Source: Chrysoperla carnea
Taxonomy: Eukaryota > Arthropoda > Insecta > Neuroptera > Chrysopidae
DNA: 64,000 nucleotides
Direction of reading: 5' to 3'
Assembly (NCBI RefSeq): GCF_905475395.1
Contig: NC_058339.1
Span: 5,030,001-5,094,000 of the forward strand
The notes under the pieces were generated by a model. The model did no database searches. It had not been told where the DNA came from and saw only the letters and a list, made by a program, of their open reading frames with translations. Position 1 is the stretch's first letter. Every line of letters starts with the position of its first letter. Of this stretch, positions 60,191 to 64,000 are shown piece by piece. The translations under genes were made by a program, and so were the position numbers.

Positions 60191-61387
60191 GGAATAAAGG
60201 CGTTGGAAAAATGGCTTAAAAATCAAGGTTTACACATGGATGAAGTAACAGAATTGGTAAAATTAACACGTCTATGCATGAGACAAAATGTGTTTACCTT
60301 CGAAGGTAAATACTACAAACAAACATTTGGGACGTCTATGGGCAATCCGTTATCTCCGTTCTTGAGCAACATCTTCATGTCAGACCTCGAAGAACAAGCC
60401 AAACAACAATTCAGTTATTTTCCCGCTGTCTGGTACAGGTATGTTGATGACATCTTCACAATTTTTGACACAGAAAAAGAAAATCCACAAGATTTTCTTA
60501 ATAAGCTGAACAACATGTACCCTTCAATTGATTTCACAACAGAAATCGAAAAGGACGGTTCGATTCCGTTCCTTGACATAAGAATTTCCAAAAACACAAA
60601 TTCTAAGAAACTAGATTTTTACATATACAGGAAACCAACACACACTGAAAGGTACATCACAGCAGATTCAAACAGCCCACCACAACACAAACTAGCCATT
60701 TTCAACTTCCTAGTGAACCGATTAATTAAAATACCATTATCAACCAGAAACTATTTCAAAGAATTAAAACACATCCACCAAGTTGCAATATACAACGGGT
60801 TTGATCCACAAATAATCAAGAATATGATCCGAAAAACAAAATTAAGAATCCAAAGGAACAATTCAACAACTTTGAAACCAGAACAAAACAGCATCGATAA
60901 AAAGAAATGGTGCAAACTTACATATTTTCAACCATACGTCAACAAATTAACAAAAGAACTTGGAGAACATAACCTAAAAATAGCACCCATTAGTCGAACA
61001 AAATTAAAACAATTACTTGGAAATCCCAAAGATAAAATCAACATGGAACAACAATCGGGAATATATTGCATTGGATGTCAAAATTGTTCGAAGAAGTATG
61101 TAGGTCAAAGTAGAAGACAAATTATCACAAGATTCAAAGAACATATGGGCCATTTAAAATATGGAAGAATTGAAAAATCATGTGTAGCCGCTCACGTTAT
61201 CGAAAACGACCACAAAATCGACATATCAAACCTTAAGCTCCTAAAAGCAGTACCCAATCCTTGCGAATTAGACGCTTATGAAAGCATCTTCATTCAAAAG
61301 ATGGGTAATGAAGCAATGAACTTGGACAAAGGACCTATTCCAAATTCGGATTTAATAAAAATTGCAAAGTCAGAGTTGAATTTCTGA
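60191..61387 (+). CDS. Penelope-like element: C-terminal reverse transcriptase plus GIY-YIG nuclease
   Basis: An open frame of about 398 codons after a TGA at 60188-60190. No ATG opens it; the frame enters through GIKALEKWLKN, so the element is 5'-truncated within the reverse transcriptase. Visible are FGTSMGNPLSPFLSN, the catalytic WYRYVDDIFTIF (YVDD), SIPFLDI and IYRKPTHTERY, all typical of Penelope-like RTs. A linker follows, then a GIY-YIG endonuclease: SGIYCIGCQNCSKKYVGQSR and RFKEHM, with cysteines CIGCQNC matching the zinc-finger-like insertion of this class. The frame ends FQKMG...SELNF at TGA. Full elements encode about 800 residues, so half is lost. The surviving half has no stop or frameshift, pointing to a recent insertion. 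It sits antisense in a cv-2 intron. Confidence 0.92.
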   Translation, partial: GIKALEKWLKNQGLHMDEVTELVKLTRLCMRQNVFTFEGKYYKQTFGTSMGNPLSPFLSNIFMSDLEEQAKQQFSYFPAVWYRYVDDIFTIFDTEKENPQDFLNKLNNMYPSIDFTTEIEKDGSIPFLDIRISKNTNSKKLDFYIYRKPTHTERYITADSNSPPQHKLAIFNFLVNRLIKIPLSTRNYFKELKHIHQVAIYNGFDPQIIKNMIRKTKLRIQRNNSTTLKPEQNSIDKKKWCKLTYFQPYVNKLTKELGEHNLKIAPISRTKLKQLLGNPKDKINMEQQSGIYCIGCQNCSKKYVGQSRRQIITRFKEHMGHLKYGRIEKSCVAAHVIENDHKIDISNLKLLKAVPNPCELDAYESIFIQKMGNEAMNLDKGPIPNSDLIKIAKSELNF

Positions 61388-61490
61388 GAAATTGTCAATA
61401 CGTTATAAAAATAAAGGATTATTTATTTTTATGATTTATTTATAGTTTTTTAATTTAGGTTTGATTTGTAATTTATTATTTTAAACGTCA

Positions 61491-61765
61491 AAAAAAAAAA
61501 AAAAAAAAAAATACTTGAATGGGCTTGCGCACAAGTATGTATCATGCTCATTGGCCAGACTAGTCAACTGATGGCAGTTGATTGGCTAGCGCCACTGACA
61601 CTACAATTTGACAGATACTGTGAACAGTATAAATTGTAAAAACACGAAAGTAACAGTGTGCAATCCGCCACCAAATTAGCAAAGAGTAACATTCACTAGC
61701 TAATTCTTACTGATGATGACTACTTGGTAGTCGAAAATACGTATTTTAAAAATACAAAAAACTGA
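61491..61765 (+). mobile_element. Penelope-like element 3' region (putative pLTR)
   Basis: An A22 run follows the ORF at 61491-61512, and then a non-AT-rich segment begins (ACTTGAATGGGCTTGCGCAC...). This ends in the hammerhead-like motif near 61710-61754. In this class, direct repeats called pLTRs flank the ORF and often carry hammerhead ribozymes. The matching upstream pLTR is not present here, consistent with 5' truncation. The right border near CTGATCTAGG at 61771 is uncertain. Confidence 0.5.
61701..61754 (+). ncRNA. Hammerhead-ribozyme-like motif in the Penelope-like element
   Basis: Core CTGATGA (61710-61716); helix II GACTAC / GTAGTC (61718-61723 / 61727-61732) with loop TTG; GAAA (61733-61736); a minimal helix III ATAC / GTAT (61737-61744); and then TT and a strand TAAAAATA (61747-61754) that can pair with TAATTCTTA (61701-61709) as helix I with one mismatch in seven. 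This is the type I order known for ribozymes in Penelope-like elements. Imperfections are one extra T between the core and helix II, and U at the cleavage position, so activity is uncertain. Confidence 0.6.
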
Positions 61766-62237
61766 TCTAGGAATTGGGGCAAAAATCGAAATTTATTTCG
61801 ACATATCCTAGAGTTCTCATTTATTATCTTCGATAATATTTATATTGAGGAATGTTGATAAAATACTTCTGTAAGTTCTTTGGTAACACTTTCGTTTTAG
61901 TATCAAAACACCTTAAGAAAAAGAAACCTAAAATATTTAAATCATTTCACGGTGTCCATCTGTTGGATAATTGAACCCTGTTGGATATTTCTCCATACAG
62001 ATGTTTGTAGCAAGTTGAACATAAAATAACTGTTATTAATGAATATTATAAAGAGAGATAAGACTGAAGACTGTGTTTGTATACAGATACAGATAGATTG
62101 ATATTGATTATAATAATATTTTAATTTAAAAATCTATAATAATAAGTGTCTATTATTTAGGTCTATAATATGGATCATTTGAAATAATAACCATAATAAA
62201 TATTAATCTGAAAAATATTGAAAATAGTGATAGATAT

Positions 62238-62345
62238 CTGTATTCGCATCGTGCATGAGTTTTATTTCAGAAGTTATCATAGTAACGACATACTACTTTA
62301 TTAATATAATTTTATGGGTCTATGGCTTGTATACAGGGTGTCTAG
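62238..62345 (+). repeat. Short dispersed repeat, copy 2
   Basis: Matches 137-235 over CATCGTGCATGAGTTTTATT, a GTAACGA...TACTTTATTAATAT block and a TATGGCTTGTAT end. It is followed by TATACAGGGTGTCTAGCTAA, which may be the border of this or a second element. Confidence 0.5.
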
Positions 62346-62755
62346 CTAAGTTTTACGAAAAAAAGTTATTCTTTATAAAAAGATCTGCTTTCTAAAATAT
62401 TAACATTCAGTTATTTACTCTTGACATTGAATATTCAGGATGTCCTTAAATTGGAAAAGTTCGATAGGAAACAGATAATAAGGGAAACGGTTCAAGAAAT
62501 CACTCCCAAGATATGTAGTAGTGAATTTAAACAATTTTGTAAAAGAACAATAACATGTATTAAATGCTAAGATGGATACTTTGAAACAAAAACGAACTGA
62601 AGATACAAAATAAGGCTACTGTTTGGGAAAACTTTAGAAATTTTATATTCCTTCTAATTCTAATAAATTGATTTTTAATTTTTAACGTTTTCTGTTAACT
62701 GTTTGTATCTATAACTAAGGATAAATTGAAATATAATTGTAGATGTTAAACTTAC

Positions 62756-62932
62756 CTAAACATGTTTTACAACATTGTCCTGGTTGAGGTGGTAATGGAT
62801 TATCACAGGGTGTGTAACATTCCAATATAGATTTAGTTATAACACCAGCTTCACAGCGGAATACACGACATGGGTCCTGTGGGTCTGTCCATTCAGTGTC
62901 ACTTGCATATTCAGTGCCATTATACACGCAAC
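62756..62932 (-). CDS. cv-2: Crossveinless 2, exon encoding VWC domain 2
   Basis: 177 bp, phase 1 at both ends. The first codon is completed by GT to glycine, then CVYNGTEYASDTEWTDPQDP, CRVFRC...C and CCKTCLG. This is one whole von Willebrand C repeat in a symmetrical exon. Acceptor TTGAATAG and donor GTAAGTTT are good. The last codon (G|GA) joins to the exon at 54931. One N-glycosylation site, NGT, is visible. Confidence 0.93.
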
Positions 62933-63208
62933 CTATTCAATAATGTAATATCAATATCATAAAACATTATTTACAAAACAAGTTCAATTATTAATTGATT
63001 ATTGCAATAAGACTATAAATGTTTGGTGTCAAACACTCACACGACCTCTACACATAGGTAGAGTAAAAAATTACCATAATTTTTATAATGAAAACTTCAA
63101 AAGAAAGTTTCAGAGCGTCAATATAAATCTTTGAAGCTACATTAATTCGAGCAAAGTCCTGGTTAAAAGGGCAAAAGCTTCTAATAAATAATTGAAAGTA
63201 TGACTAAC

Positions 63209-63305
63209 CTTTACATTTCATGCAGCAACCATTTTTTGGTTTCTCAATTAATTGAAAGCACCCATCAATTGAAGGACATCCTTGCAGACACTCAACAAAT
63301 CCATT
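63209..63305 (-). CDS. cv-2: Crossveinless 2, exon with the end of VWC domain 1
   Basis: 97 bp. Enters in phase 0 after TTTGTTTCAG and leaves in phase 1 at AAAG|GTTAGT. It encodes NGFVECLQGCPSIDGCFQLI then EKPKNGCCMKCKG, the C-terminal half of the first VWC repeat. The exon is too short to stand out as a reading frame; it is placed by phase, splice sites and the CC..C ending that precedes the next VWC repeat. The signal peptide and first half of VWC1 must lie beyond the right edge. From here to the stop 684 residues are visible, which with a missing N-terminus fits a protein of roughly 750 residues. Confidence 0.88.
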
Positions 63306-64000
63306 CTGAAACAAAAAAAATAAAAAACATTATTTATCAGACAAACTTAGGAATTTGTTAATTTGTATGTGTCGATTGGGTCCGCTGAAAAAGGCCATTT
63401 TTATAGTAATAATCTTGGGAAGATTTTATTAGTGTTAGGTATCCAAGGTATTTTATTTACAAAACGTAATTAAACATAGACTCTTTAAAAACCATTCACT
63501 ACTTCATACCTATAAGATTTACTGTAAGTAACATAAATAGGCTCTCTATTGGTGACTTAGAAAAACATATCATCAACACACAACACACTAAACATTATTT
63601 GTAAGAATTCATCAATAAAAATATGGTTATTTAAATTTATCTTCATATTAGTAAATACAGGTATAGATAGAATATTATAACGTGAATATTATGTCCCTAG
63701 TTCTAATACGATTCGAAGAAATCTATTTTTTTTTAAATAAACCTAGTAAACCTGCTCATGTGGCTGTGACAATCACATCAGTATTTTGAAATAGAGTTGT
63801 TTAAAACTATATTGGATTTCAGAACAACAATATTCGAAATTTGTTAGACAGTATATTACATTCATACAAACAACTCTCATGCGTTTGTGTCAACTTCACT
63901 ACTCAACCCTGTACGGTAGTTGTATCACATTCGTGGCCCCATTTGTCTCATTTGATATCGGAATGAGGATTATACAACCCCATATCGGTTGAGATTAAGA
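63306..64000 (-). other. Intron of cv-2, continuing past the window
   Basis: AT-rich. No further exon with VWC-type cysteines was found on the minus strand up to the window edge. No repeat copy was recognised. Confidence 0.5.

Larger units (their letters stand above)
54932..62755 (-). other. Large intron of cv-2 (7.8 kb)
   Basis: Phase-1 intron (minus strand) between the donor TTTAG|GTAAGT at 62756 and the acceptor TTGTAG at 54932. It carries a family D MITE with a nested LINE-tail-like repeat (54985-55560), a gene-free AT-rich stretch (55560-58330), family A (58334-58986), a SINE (59905-60100) and a Penelope-like element (60191-about 61760). No further cv-2 exon was found inside. Confidence 0.85.

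Overview
The window looks like nuclear DNA of an insect. It is very AT-rich, has GT-AG introns from about 0.3 to 8 kb, and carries two genes that read as insect orthologues: a heparan sulfate 3-O-sulfotransferase of the Hs3st-A/3-OST-5 type and the BMP regulator crossveinless 2. The rest is dense with dispersed repeats. The order cannot be fixed from sequence alone. I have an unverified impression that the repeat families resemble those of lacewings (Neuroptera), but this should be treated as a guess.

Layout. 0-10 kb is gene-free and built of repeat remnants: a BEL/Pao integrase tail, a tRNA-derived SINE, a non-LTR retrotransposon 3' end with a telomere-like (CCTAA) tail, and several short families. 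10.2-19.9 kb holds the sulfotransferase gene on the + strand: a short proposed first coding exon (10210-10298), the exon with the membrane anchor and PAPS-binding loop (15559-16288), and the last exon (19202-19867). Its introns carry terminal-inverted-repeat elements. 20-52 kb is an intergenic desert with no gene I can support. It contains foldback elements, a second decayed copy of the same LINE family (minus strand, about 22.6-23.15 kb), a 317-bp tandem duplication, an (AT) microsatellite and several gene-scale AT-rich stretches. 52.3-64 kb holds the last five coding exons of crossveinless 2 on the minus strand. Its 5' part lies beyond the right edge.

Inside the 7.8-kb intron of crossveinless 2 sits a 5'-truncated Penelope-like element on the opposite strand. 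It has an open reading frame for half a reverse transcriptase plus a GIY-YIG nuclease, and a hammerhead-ribozyme-like motif downstream. That motif is the most interesting non-coding signal in the window.

The two genes converge (tail to tail, about 32 kb apart). One makes 3-O-sulfated heparan sulfate in the Golgi. The other encodes a secreted BMP-binding protein whose family is known to bind heparan sulfate proteoglycans. A functional link between neighbours is inference only. I found no sign of bacterial or viral genes, CRISPR arrays or operons.
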